Of a DNA stretch of 64,000 nt, positions 28,601 through 36,402 are shown piece after piece. Position numbers and translations under genes: made by a program. Where the stretch lies: positions 798,433 to 862,432 of the forward strand of contig NZ_LYPC01000027.1 in the NCBI RefSeq assembly GCF_001700435.1, given 5' to 3'. The notes beneath the pieces were generated by a model, which saw only the letters and a list, made by a program, of their open reading frames with translations, did no database searches and was not told the DNA's origin. The stretch's first letter is position 1; each line of letters opens with the position of its first letter. This DNA is from Paenibacillus pectinilyticus (lineage in GTDB: Bacteria > Bacillota > Bacilli > Paenibacillales > NBRC-103111).

Positions 28601-28796
28601 TTATGCCGGTGACATCCTTGTCAACCGAATTGATCTGTTTCCGAGGACCTTCAATATTAATCGTAATATCTACCGGAGCAGCTTCTATTTCAATGTAATC
28701 GGTTGGGACAGGCGCAGCCGCAGATGCGGTTACGGACCAAGTAGAAGCGAGTAGGGACAGCAGTACGGTTGTAATTAACCATTTCGACTTTTTCAA
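25638..28796 (-). CDS. Secreted GHL10/DUF187-type glycosyl hydrolase with Ig-like domains
   Basis: This 1052-residue exported protein probably cleaves a glycan outside the cell. It has a signal peptide (residues 1 to about 27). An N-terminal beta module follows (TLLDMPQGGFILVANDDSW ... KVGD, about 50-190). Next comes a barrel domain of the family-10-like hydrolase group (about 262-640), with VVLWVDQG, VTAVALDVKG, IKIHAAFNVFAEGSP and DVDGIVLDRTRYDN. A second copy of the beta module follows (about 670-860; VIPPGGFVISALDASG ... KVGD). Two Big_2-like domains (about 873-955 and 956-1036) end the protein. No anchor motif is visible, so it may be released or bound through the Ig-like domains. It is convergent with the importer genes and lies downstream of the Gfo/Idh and FAD genes. 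Confidence 0.8.
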   Translation of the reverse strand: MKKSKWLITTVLLSLLASTWSVTASAAAPVPTDYIEIEAAPVDITINIEGPRKQINSVDKDVTGITDYIALFTPEFATQVTVGTTSVGVVVDATNHVTRVVNPSVNGGVPVWTGPTLLDMPQGGFILVANDDSWANKTFKQYLAKNFKVGDPIKLRKNGEVVPVTDLMTGLGLKARLKLNNDDWFTATEPVTSVSGKLENMESGGSYTLRVNQTPLPLQADGTFQGTIPLTEGVNYLDVVASKNGTENDRKSLVVFYKKQTSAAKEVVLWVDQGTNIFKLQTPQNILDMLTKAKNAGVTAVALDVKGVEGFANYKKNDLTGRPHISKMTAPTRAGANPDLDMLESFITYGHQLGIKIHAAFNVFAEGSPAHNEYGLLNQHLDWEEQVYRPEDNGQILRLRESNYFLSGKALVDFVNPSNDEVRAFELKNLEEVIKNYDVDGIVLDRTRYDNETADFSPLTRAKFEAFLATKGKHLTNWPADVFTYVNNVRQAGPLINDWWEFRSQTIKTFTDDVRLLTDRYSALKGHKIYSSAYVGSWFESYYLNGVHWGSPNFQYDSRLHLPDDSLYTDAYAQTGYSGNLDFLMIGTYQTTQKEIEHYITLGNIVTNGEVPMYASIALANIQDPPLQRTVFQTGLTHSNGLMLFDLSQVNWSVVSASLHDVPYVKDYQIGSSVPGNPESFLEGDLYNVSRNENNLNVYTDAFGQSTATNTFGVEAVVDSSGKVTKVVNQQQALNWNWTNMSPNNSVIPPGGFVISALDASGVRTRRQLVARTYKVGDDVRSAVLRGHLAYDKTSTPLASLEINGNVEVLGPGTPTVRLNGIPAQVSRNGDFKGTVPLEVGGNAVQMTVYVDGRKTNEKTVSITRTAPVLTGIELDATAYRLVVGDKHASVTTAVYSDQSKALVTEATYSSSNPSVASVAADGTVTALKAGTAEITALYNGKTAKSVVTVLNVTSLSFEEQKHDLVKGETYQAPLKATYSDGTFAFITQDVIYISSLDKVASIAAGGTITAIKPGSATITATYRGKKADIKIKVFNSHKEKNGNSVMDDVEE

Positions 28797-28892
28797 CGGG
28801 ATTCACTTTCCTTTCAATTCGTTGATAGGGGAAGTTATCTGCCGATTCTTTGAAGTTGTCGTAGGATGCGAGTGGAAGCTTAGTCGAACATA

Positions 28893-29951
28893 CTAAAAGC
28901 GTATTTCTTCGCCTTTGATGCTGGATTCATAGATACCGCAAAGAATTTTCATCATTTCAACGCCATCCTGAACAGGTGAAATGGTTTCTTTTGTGCCTTG
29001 GCACACTTCAATGAAATAATTGATTTCATCCTGGAACCCAGCGACAAATTCGAAGGATAAGTTATTTATCTGCGGCGTAAGGTTCAAGATGGTATCATAT
29101 TTCTCCGTAATGATGGATAGTTCAGGCTCCAGTTCCGCACCGCCCTTCTCACCAAACAGCTTCACAGTCAGCTCGTCTTCCTTAGCATGCAGCGTAAAAC
29201 TGACGTCTACGAGAATAGAAGCCCCATTTTCAAACCGAATCAGCGCATTGGCCATATCTTCGACCGTATTGTGAGTGGCGTCATAATCAGCCGCTTTATA
29301 AAAAGCAAGATTTTTCACATTGGCACGGTTTCCAAGCTTGTTATAGGTGTTACCAGAAATGGATTTTACTTTTGGACGGCCCATCAAATACCAGCAAAGA
29401 TCAATGACGTGCACACCTACATCGATCAGCGGTCCGCCACCGGAGCGCTCCACATCCGAGAACCAGCCGCCCGGATTGCCAAGTCGACGAATACAGGAAG
29501 CTTTCGCATAGTAGATTTCACCGAGCTCGTTATGATCGAGAAAAGACTTGATGATTCGAGTATTTGAAGCGTATCGACGCACGAAACCGACTTGAAGCGT
29601 TTTACCGGAATGCCGAACGGCTTCTTCCACGGCCAGTGCTTCCTTCACTGTTTTACACAGCGGCTTTTCAGTGAGCACGTTTTTACCAGCCTCCAAGGCG
29701 GCGATGGAAATAGGTGCGTGACTATTATTCCATGTGCAAATACTAACTGCGTCAATGTTTTCATCCGCTAGCAGCTCTTTGTAATCCGTATAGATGCGTG
29801 TGATGCCATACTTTTCAGCTTTTGCTTTTGCGCGTTCCTCGTTCAAGTCGCAGATGGCATAAAGCTCGGCATCCGGGTTCGTATGATACGATTTCAAATG
29901 CATTTCTGAGATGGAGCCTGCGCCAATAACACCAATACGTACTTTACTCAT
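28893..29951 (-). CDS. Gfo/Idh/MocA-family NAD(P)-dependent dehydrogenase
   Basis: This 352-residue oxidoreductase acts on a sugar, inositol or sugar derivative not identifiable here. It has the NAD-binding start RIGVIGAGSISEMHLKSYH, the active-site lysine in TEKPLCKTV and the family helix LIDVGVHVIDLCWYLMGRPK that carries the catalytic His. The frame opens at 30008, inside the upstream gene. AGAGGTG seven bases before ATG 29951 gives the real start, 32 bp after the FAD gene. The two genes probably form an operon with the hydrolase gene further on. Confidence 0.85.
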   Translation of the reverse strand: MSKVRIGVIGAGSISEMHLKSYHTNPDAELYAICDLNEERAKAKAEKYGITRIYTDYKELLADENIDAVSICTWNNSHAPISIAALEAGKNVLTEKPLCKTVKEALAVEEAVRHSGKTLQVGFVRRYASNTRIIKSFLDHNELGEIYYAKASCIRRLGNPGGWFSDVERSGGGPLIDVGVHVIDLCWYLMGRPKVKSISGNTYNKLGNRANVKNLAFYKAADYDATHNTVEDMANALIRFENGASILVDVSFTLHAKEDELTVKLFGEKGGAELEPELSIITEKYDTILNLTPQINNLSFEFVAGFQDEINYFIEVCQGTKETISPVQDGVEMMKILCGIYESSIKGEEIRF

Positions 29952-29983
29952 TAACATGCACCTCTTTATTAGAATATGTAGGG

Positions 29984-31582
29984 TTATACGGGGCGTAATG
30001 TTGGCCAAGCCAGTTCGATACCGTAGCTGACCAACATGGTTTGAAAATCACGAAGCTCAGATGCCGTGTTGCGAACCTCACGAGGCAGGATACCGGTGTC
30101 GATGCAGCGACTTGCGAGCAGCCCAGCAGCTTCACCAATATTCCATTCAACCGGATGAAGCCGGTAACAACCGTTTGTGATGTGTGTAACGCCAAGATTT
30201 TTACAAGCTGGAAGTAAATTGTTCATCCGTATCGGGATCAAGCTGCCCAGCGGAATTTGGAACGGCAAGGAAGACACATCCAAATAATGACGATTGCCCG
30301 TACTCGGGTGCAGGTCAATGCGGTAACAGCCGATGCCAACGGAATCAGGGAATTGTTCGGCTTTACCGTCAGGTCGGCAGGCTGTACTCACATGCTGCTC
30401 CAGCACAGTGAATTCAGCTTTGATTCTGCGCGACTCCCGTATGTACGGGTACATAGCCAGTCCGTCCTCTGTCCCTACGATATCTTTGCGTAGACGAAGC
30501 CCAGGGTAGCCTTGGCCTCCATCAGGCCGTGGAGCCTCCGTTTGCATCCAATAGAGCAGGGAAAGGCTGAGCTGCTTCGCATCCCACAAATGCCGCTCTT
30601 TGTCTGCTTCACTGACATCAATGACGGAACCGAGCCAATAGTCATTCTGCGGCCAGTTGACCAGTGTAATGTTTCCGGGATAGAAGCCTGCCTCGAAATT
30701 CGAGCTGTCAATCATACGTCGATAGAAGAATAACGAATACTTATCGGTGCCTTCAAAAAGCTCATAGCTCACGGTCTCCAGATTATGTGGTCGAACACTG
30801 GTCCAGCTCAGCAGGCGATCAGGCCAGAAATCGGCTTGATAGGCCCGCCAGAAATCATAGCGCTCTGGACGCTCAATTGTGTGGTCTTCGCCTTCGATAT
30901 AATCCATCGCAAAGCAGTACGTAAAGCCTTGCATATCCTGAGGCAGGGATTCACCTTCAACAGCATGCGGCTCTCCCGTTTCGGAGATCGACTCCGCCCC
31001 GGTTACATATTCTGCACCTGCGAGTGGCAGAACATCACCACATTCCGTCGCGTCAAGGAAGTAGGCGGCAGTTAAGGTAATCTCACTACCGTTCAATAAG
31101 TTACGAACCTTAACTGAATGGACATCATTGCCGTCCACATTGGCGGATGCTATCCGATGCCGTGTTAGAATTTGCAGTCTCCCGCTATTGACATAGGGGG
31201 CCAACATTTCCTGTAGAACGGCCAATGCAACGCGAGGTTCATGGCATAACCGTGATACACCGCCGTTACCTGGGTTGAGCAATGGATTGGCACGCGCTTC
31301 CGCAGTTAGCGGAAAATGACGGCGATAATAATCACGCACGCCATCGCGAAACTGACGGTATGTGCGTGTGCAGCCGAATTGTTCTATCCACGGATGTTCA
31401 TCTGGCGGGACAGCTTGGCTCGTTAATTGACCTCCGATCCAGTCGGTTTCCTCCGTCATGATCACTTTTTTTCCCGACATAGCAGCGGCTAACGCGGCTG
31501 CACAACCGCCGGTTCCACCGCCGATCACGACGATATCCGCATGGTATTCGTGCGTAGTGTGATTACTGTTTATAGCTACCAA
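29984..31582 (-). CDS. FAD-dependent oxidoreductase (FAD_oxidored family)
   Basis: This 532-residue flavoprotein has the dinucleotide-binding motif GGGTGGCAAALAAAMSGKKV near residues 21-40, then DWIGGQLTSQAVPPDEH. These match the Pfam FAD_oxidored group that is frequent in Paenibacillus glycan loci. Later phrases include YFLDATECGDVLPLAGAEY and the C-terminal MNNLLPACKNLGVTHIT. It starts at TTG 31582, with GGAGGGG nine bases upstream. No signal peptide is seen. The substrate is unknown; its place next to a Gfo/Idh gene suggests linked oxidation steps on an imported sugar. Confidence 0.8.
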   Translation of the reverse strand: MVAINSNHTTHEYHADIVVIGGGTGGCAAALAAAMSGKKVIMTEETDWIGGQLTSQAVPPDEHPWIEQFGCTRTYRQFRDGVRDYYRRHFPLTAEARANPLLNPGNGGVSRLCHEPRVALAVLQEMLAPYVNSGRLQILTRHRIASANVDGNDVHSVKVRNLLNGSEITLTAAYFLDATECGDVLPLAGAEYVTGAESISETGEPHAVEGESLPQDMQGFTYCFAMDYIEGEDHTIERPERYDFWRAYQADFWPDRLLSWTSVRPHNLETVSYELFEGTDKYSLFFYRRMIDSSNFEAGFYPGNITLVNWPQNDYWLGSVIDVSEADKERHLWDAKQLSLSLLYWMQTEAPRPDGGQGYPGLRLRKDIVGTEDGLAMYPYIRESRRIKAEFTVLEQHVSTACRPDGKAEQFPDSVGIGCYRIDLHPSTGNRHYLDVSSLPFQIPLGSLIPIRMNNLLPACKNLGVTHITNGCYRLHPVEWNIGEAAGLLASRCIDTGILPREVRNTASELRDFQTMLVSYGIELAWPTLRPV

Positions 31583-31816
31583 TGAAAATATCCCCTCCTA
31601 TACACAATTCGCCTGTATGCCTTCACAGGTTAACCTAATTGTATTACAGCGGGATCGGAGTCACAGCGGAGGACCATGACTTCTTTTGGTACTTTAATAA
31701 CCCATTAGGCGTGGAAAAGAGGGATTGCTTCATCGAAAGCGAAGAAGGATAAAGATGCAAGATCACGTGGCAAATAGGCAGTTCAATATAAAGTTGATCA
31801 TAAAGGGGATAATCAA

Positions 31817-32920
31817 ATGACCAAACGCAAACAATCCGTTAATGCCTTGGAGTTGGACACGAACATGCAGATTCAGAAGATCGACGACCCTGCCTTTCGT
31901 TGGTATTCACCTCTGGAGCAGCCATTTCATATTGCAGGTTTTGGCTGGCTGCAAGACGAGCAACTGTACCGCCGATTGCCTGCCAAACCAGAATGGCAGC
32001 TGCCTGAGGCGGTCAATAACTTGGCGAATTGCACAGCAGGCGGTCAAATCCGTTTTACAACGAATGCGGCTTCCTTGGCGGTTAAAGTGAAGTTGTCAGG
32101 AACTGCGAATATGTATCATATGCCAGCCACGGGTCAGTGTGGGTTTGACTGTTATATTGGAGAGCCAGGGGAGCAGCACTATGTTGGAACATCCCGGTAT
32201 GATCATACTCAAACCGAGTATGAAAGTGTGTTTTATCAGAATATGGAGCGAGAGAGCCGAGTTATTACTTTGAATTTCCCGCTTTACCAAGGTGTTGAGG
32301 AAGTATGGGTTGGAATAGATCCAATAGGGCACATCGCTGCACCAGCAACTTATACTAGTAACCGAAAGGTGCTTATTTATGGTACTTCTATTACGCAGGG
32401 CGGCTGTGCAACCCGTCCAGGCATGGCCTATCCGAATATCCTATCTCGGCGAATACATCAAGAGTTCCTTAACTTAGGTTTCTCCGGCAATGGCAAAGGA
32501 GAGCCTGAGCTTGCGCACATACTATCCGAAATTCCAGATCCAGCGTGCCTTGTCTTGGATTATGAGGCCAACTGTGTTTCCACAGAACAATTGCAAAAGA
32601 CACTACCGGAATTTATTCGAATCTTCCGCGAAAAACATGCAGAGATACCCATTTTAGTGATTTCGCGCATTACGTATGCGAAGGACAAGTTTGAGGCGCA
32701 ACTGATGCAGGACAAAATGGATCGCAAACAATTTCAAATGCAAACCGTTAATCAGCTGCGGGAATTAGGCGACGTAAATATTTATTTCCATGATGGTTCT
32801 GATTTACTAGGTGAGAATGCGCACGAATGCACCGTGGATGGTGTACATCCAACTGATCTTGGTTTTATGCGGATGGCAGATGGGTTAACCCCCGTGCTGA
32901 AGAAAATTTTGCCCGAATGA
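31817..32920 (+). CDS. SGNH/GDSL-type carbohydrate esterase
   Basis: This 367-residue predicted esterase has an N-terminal beta domain (about 1-180) and an SGNH hydrolase domain. The four blocks are visible: GTSITQGG (nucleophile Ser), LGFSGNGKGE (Gly), LDYEANC (Asn) and CTVDGVHPTD (Asp and His). The arrangement is like acetyl-xylan or related sugar deacetylases of the Axe2-like group. No signal peptide is present, so it should act in the cytoplasm on imported acetylated oligosaccharides. GGGG precedes ATG 31817 by about nine bases. The lipoprotein gene follows after 37 bp, which implies an operon with the kinase. Confidence 0.8.
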   Translation: MTKRKQSVNALELDTNMQIQKIDDPAFRWYSPLEQPFHIAGFGWLQDEQLYRRLPAKPEWQLPEAVNNLANCTAGGQIRFTTNAASLAVKVKLSGTANMYHMPATGQCGFDCYIGEPGEQHYVGTSRYDHTQTEYESVFYQNMERESRVITLNFPLYQGVEEVWVGIDPIGHIAAPATYTSNRKVLIYGTSITQGGCATRPGMAYPNILSRRIHQEFLNLGFSGNGKGEPELAHILSEIPDPACLVLDYEANCVSTEQLQKTLPEFIRIFREKHAEIPILVISRITYAKDKFEAQLMQDKMDRKQFQMQTVNQLRELGDVNIYFHDGSDLLGENAHECTVDGVHPTDLGFMRMADGLTPVLKKILPE

Positions 32921-32957
32921 GTAGCGACATGGTGAGGCTGAAAGAGGCGGTGGATGA

Positions 32958-34463
32958 ATGAAAAGCAAGAAAATGGCAGTCATACTTCTACTCGTAAGCT
33001 GTTCGACGACTGGCTGCAGCGTCCCCAATTTGGCCAATACCAAGGACGCGCAGTCCGTTGCAGCTGCTAAACCAAGCATTCGAATTGTCGCGAACAGCCT
33101 TGGCATGAATTTTCCGGATGGGATGGATGAGAATCACAATCCCTACCTTGATTATATGGAGAAGAAGATCGGCGTGCAGGTGAATGTGACACTCCCGCCA
33201 TTAAATGGCTATGATGAAAAGTTAAATGTCATTATGGCATCTGGCGAGCCTCCCGATTTGCTGAGTACAAGTGATCCATCTTGGTTTATTAATTTTGTAA
33301 ATCAGAAGGCGCTTACACCCTTAAATGACGATATCGAGAAATATGGCGCCAACTTGAAAAGCAAAATTCCCAAGGAAGCTTGGGATAACGTTACAGTAAA
33401 TGGTAAAATTTACGCAATTCCTAGTTTAAATGAAGTGAAGGGAACTGAAATCGTCTATGCCCGTAAAGATTGGCTGGATAAGCTAGGACTGAAGCCTCCC
33501 AAAACCATCGATGAGTACAAAGAAGTGATCAAGGCTTTTACGGAGAGAGACCCGGATGGTAATGGGAAAAAGGATACTTATGGTCTCTCCATTTTGGAGA
33601 GGCTGCGAAGGACTTCGCCATTTCTAGGTGCCTTCGGCGTACAAATGAATGCATGGTATGAACGGGATGGCAAGCTGGTGTATTCGGGGATTTTGCCTGA
33701 AATGAAAGAAGCACTTTTATTTTTTCGAAATTTGTATGATGAAGACCTTTTAGACCCGGAATTTCCATTGAATAAAATCGATGTGCTAGGTCAAAAAATT
33801 GTTAACGGACAGGTAGGGCTGTTCTCAGCAGCATGGTCCGATACACGCTCGCACATCGCAGAAAATATTAAAAAGGACCCTAACGCAGTCTGGATTCCAC
33901 TTGATTTTCCGACCGGACCTGGCGGTAAGCATGGCGTTTATAGCACGTCTATCGTTCGCTCCTATAATGTCGTACCTGTTAAGAGCCAGAAAGCCGAGGA
34001 AGTCGTCAAGTTTTTGGACTTTATTGCTGGGCCAGGTCAAATCAGCCTAAAGCTCGGTTTTGAAAATGAAGTCTGGACACGGGAGAACGGAAAGCTGTCC
34101 ATTCGTTTTGATCAGCATACGAAGCAAGGCTATCGCGGTATTTATGGTGCGTTGGCGGATATGGCCGATCGAAACGTAACCCAGGATCGACTGCAAGCAC
34201 TTGGCGAGCAGTTTCATCTCTATGACAACTTGCAGCAAATCGAAAATAATCTGATGATTGATCAGTTCAATGGACCGCCAACACCCGCGATGGGTAAGCA
34301 TCAAATCAAACTATCAAAGCTGCAAGAAGATACGTTTACGCGTATTATAACGGGATTGAGCCCGATTGAAGAGTTCGATACATTTGTGAAAAAGTGGAAG
34401 GAATCCGGCGGTGATGAAATCTCTGGAGAAGTAAATGAGTGGTGGCGAGATAGCAAAAAATAA
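32958..34463 (+). CDS. Second extracellular solute-binding lipoprotein without its own permeases
   Basis: This 501-residue binding protein is related to the one at 23052-24584. It has a hydrophobic signal peptide ending near STTGC, a slightly atypical lipobox. Family phrases include YDEKLNVIMASGEPPDLL, TVNGKIYAIPSLNEVKG and YARKDWLDKLGLKPPKT. The C-terminal FTRIITGLSPIEEFDTFVKK parallels the other copy. No permease genes adjoin it; instead it is followed, 39 bp on, by a YesM-type kinase. It could feed the importer at 21025-22941 or serve as a sugar sensor for the kinase. Both roles are inference. Confidence 0.82.
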   Translation: MKSKKMAVILLLVSCSTTGCSVPNLANTKDAQSVAAAKPSIRIVANSLGMNFPDGMDENHNPYLDYMEKKIGVQVNVTLPPLNGYDEKLNVIMASGEPPDLLSTSDPSWFINFVNQKALTPLNDDIEKYGANLKSKIPKEAWDNVTVNGKIYAIPSLNEVKGTEIVYARKDWLDKLGLKPPKTIDEYKEVIKAFTERDPDGNGKKDTYGLSILERLRRTSPFLGAFGVQMNAWYERDGKLVYSGILPEMKEALLFFRNLYDEDLLDPEFPLNKIDVLGQKIVNGQVGLFSAAWSDTRSHIAENIKKDPNAVWIPLDFPTGPGGKHGVYSTSIVRSYNVVPVKSQKAEEVVKFLDFIAGPGQISLKLGFENEVWTRENGKLSIRFDQHTKQGYRGIYGALADMADRNVTQDRLQALGEQFHLYDNLQQIENNLMIDQFNGPPTPAMGKHQIKLSKLQEDTFTRIITGLSPIEEFDTFVKKWKESGGDEISGEVNEWWRDSKK

Positions 34464-34502
34464 GTGGAGTTTGGCTGGAAATCAGATGGAGGGAATACCG
34501 GC

Positions 34503-36332
34503 ATGCTCAAAAGGACCCTACCCAAAATTCGCAAATTGCTGGCTGGCTACATTCAAGTCCGGCTAACCTGGTATTTCTTAATCATTTTACTTCCGCTGGC
34601 TGGCTTTAGTCTGTTTGCCATTGCCAAATCGCAATCCATACTGGAAGTGCAAACGGGAGAACGAACTCAGGGTGCTTTGCATACAATGACTGACTATCTT
34701 GATCTAACCCTGCAAAACATTGAACAGCTTTCCTCCTTGATTGCGTTTGATTCGAACATGAATACAACGCTGCAATCTGTCGGACAGGAGCCGGAAAAGC
34801 AGTCGTTCGTTCACTTTGCTCAAGTGATGGATCAGATCACAAGCATGACGACCGTTAATTTGATCGTGGATCAAATTTCAATCATTCATATGCCTTCGCG
34901 TACAGTCATTTCTACGAAGTTCGGCGGAGGCAAGCTGCCCGAGGGAGCTGAGAAGCAGGAATGGTATCAACGTTTAATGGAGGCTAACGGGGGGACGATT
35001 TTTTTTACACCGCAGGATGGTGAATCGTACTTCGATGCGGACAGTGTTCATCTGATACGAACGATGGACCCTTACAACCGTACGCTGATTAATCCTAATT
35101 TACTCGTACTTTCCGTTAAAAAGAGTGCGCTAATCGAGTTGGCTAAGCCACTCTTACCCTCACCTAATGCCAACATCTATTTGTTTGATAATGATGGGAG
35201 ATCGATTGCCGGCACAGGCGGCAGTGTGAAGTCCCAAGATTGGGGCAACGCGGAAAAGGTAAGGACGATAAGGATGTCCCCGCAGACAGGTACGGAGATG
35301 GTGAACATCAGCGTAAAGTCGAAATTATCCGGTTGGTCGCTGATGATGGAGCAGCCTTTGTGGGAAATACGACAACATACAGACTCGTTGAAAATATTTT
35401 CCTATGGGATCTTGGTTGTTAGCATTCTACTCGCGATTTGGACATCCTGGATCATTTATCGAGGCATATCTGCCCCGCTGCGGAAACTGGCCTATGGTAT
35501 GAAGCAGCTTCGTACAGGTAATTTCACGATACAACTGGAAGATACGCGCGTGGATGAACTTGGCTATGTGATCGAATCCTTCAATCGAATGGCTGAAAAC
35601 CAGAAAACATTGATACGCGATCACTACGAGAAACAGCTCCTGTTATCCAAAATGGAATTGAAATTTTTGCAATCTCAAATTAATCCGCATTTCCTTTACA
35701 ATACATTGGATTCCATCTACTGGACAGCTAAAAACTATGAAGCCGATGAAATCAGTGAAATGGTGTTGAATCTGTCGAAATTTTTTAGGCTGAGCCTGAA
35801 CAAAGGAAATGAAACGTTCTCGGTAAAAGAGACGATCGAGCATCTGAAATATTATATCAAGGTGCAGCAGCTGCGATTTTTGGATCATTTTACGGTACGC
35901 TACGACATTGCTGAGGAAAGCGCACACTACCATGTGCTGAAGCTTCTGCTGCAGCCATTGGTGGAAAATGCGGTGCTGCACGGCTTGGAGAAACAGAGTA
36001 CAGGCGGGGAACTCGCCATTACTACGTATCTAGATGGACCGCAGCTTGTCATTGAAGTGTCTGATAATGGGGTAGGTGTAAGTGACGAGAAGCTCCATTA
36101 CATTTGCAGTAAGTTGGAAGAAGCTTCGCTGCTAGCGAATGAAGGGTTTTCTACGGATTTTAAAAAAGAGAAGGATCTGTTCGGCCTGCGTAATGTTGTT
36201 ATGCGTATGAAAATGTACTATGGACAGGATGCACAATTTCTTTTCGAGAGTGGTTATCACATGGGGACTCGGATCACGCTCCGTTTGCCGATTGAGATGT
36301 GTGAAGCAGCACTTGCGGAGAAGGGGAAGTAA
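34503..36332 (+). CDS. YesM-type sensor histidine kinase
   Basis: This 609-residue membrane sensor kinase has an N-terminal membrane segment (about 20-42), an extracellular sensing region of about 260 residues resembling a Cache domain, and a second membrane segment (about 295-320). A HAMP domain follows, then the His_kinase core with FLQSQINPHFLYNTLDSIYW (phospho-acceptor His396). An HATPase domain has LLQPLVENAVLHGL and VSDNGVGV. GGAGGG upstream favours ATG 34503 over the earlier frame opening at 34464. No response regulator gene adjoins it, and the likely partner is the YesN-type protein at 19254-20855 at the other end of the same locus. That pairing is inferred. Confidence 0.88.
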   Translation: MLKRTLPKIRKLLAGYIQVRLTWYFLIILLPLAGFSLFAIAKSQSILEVQTGERTQGALHTMTDYLDLTLQNIEQLSSLIAFDSNMNTTLQSVGQEPEKQSFVHFAQVMDQITSMTTVNLIVDQISIIHMPSRTVISTKFGGGKLPEGAEKQEWYQRLMEANGGTIFFTPQDGESYFDADSVHLIRTMDPYNRTLINPNLLVLSVKKSALIELAKPLLPSPNANIYLFDNDGRSIAGTGGSVKSQDWGNAEKVRTIRMSPQTGTEMVNISVKSKLSGWSLMMEQPLWEIRQHTDSLKIFSYGILVVSILLAIWTSWIIYRGISAPLRKLAYGMKQLRTGNFTIQLEDTRVDELGYVIESFNRMAENQKTLIRDHYEKQLLLSKMELKFLQSQINPHFLYNTLDSIYWTAKNYEADEISEMVLNLSKFFRLSLNKGNETFSVKETIEHLKYYIKVQQLRFLDHFTVRYDIAEESAHYHVLKLLLQPLVENAVLHGLEKQSTGGELAITTYLDGPQLVIEVSDNGVGVSDEKLHYICSKLEEASLLANEGFSTDFKKEKDLFGLRNVVMRMKMYYGQDAQFLFESGYHMGTRITLRLPIEMCEAALAEKGK

Positions 36333-36343
36333 CGTAGGTTTGA

Positions 36344-36372
36344 GGCCCATGCAGTGTGCATGGGTCTGTTCT
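36344..36372 (+). terminator. Terminator after the histidine kinase
   Basis: A ten-bp stem, GGCCCATGCA with TGCATGGGTC (one G-T pair), has a GTG loop and is followed by a modest T-rich stretch. It lies between convergent genes. The stem core GCCCATGC also occurs in the ugp terminator at 13608-13640. Confidence 0.7.
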
Positions 36373-36402
36373 ATTTACTCCCTTTCTGATATCACCAACT
36401 CA

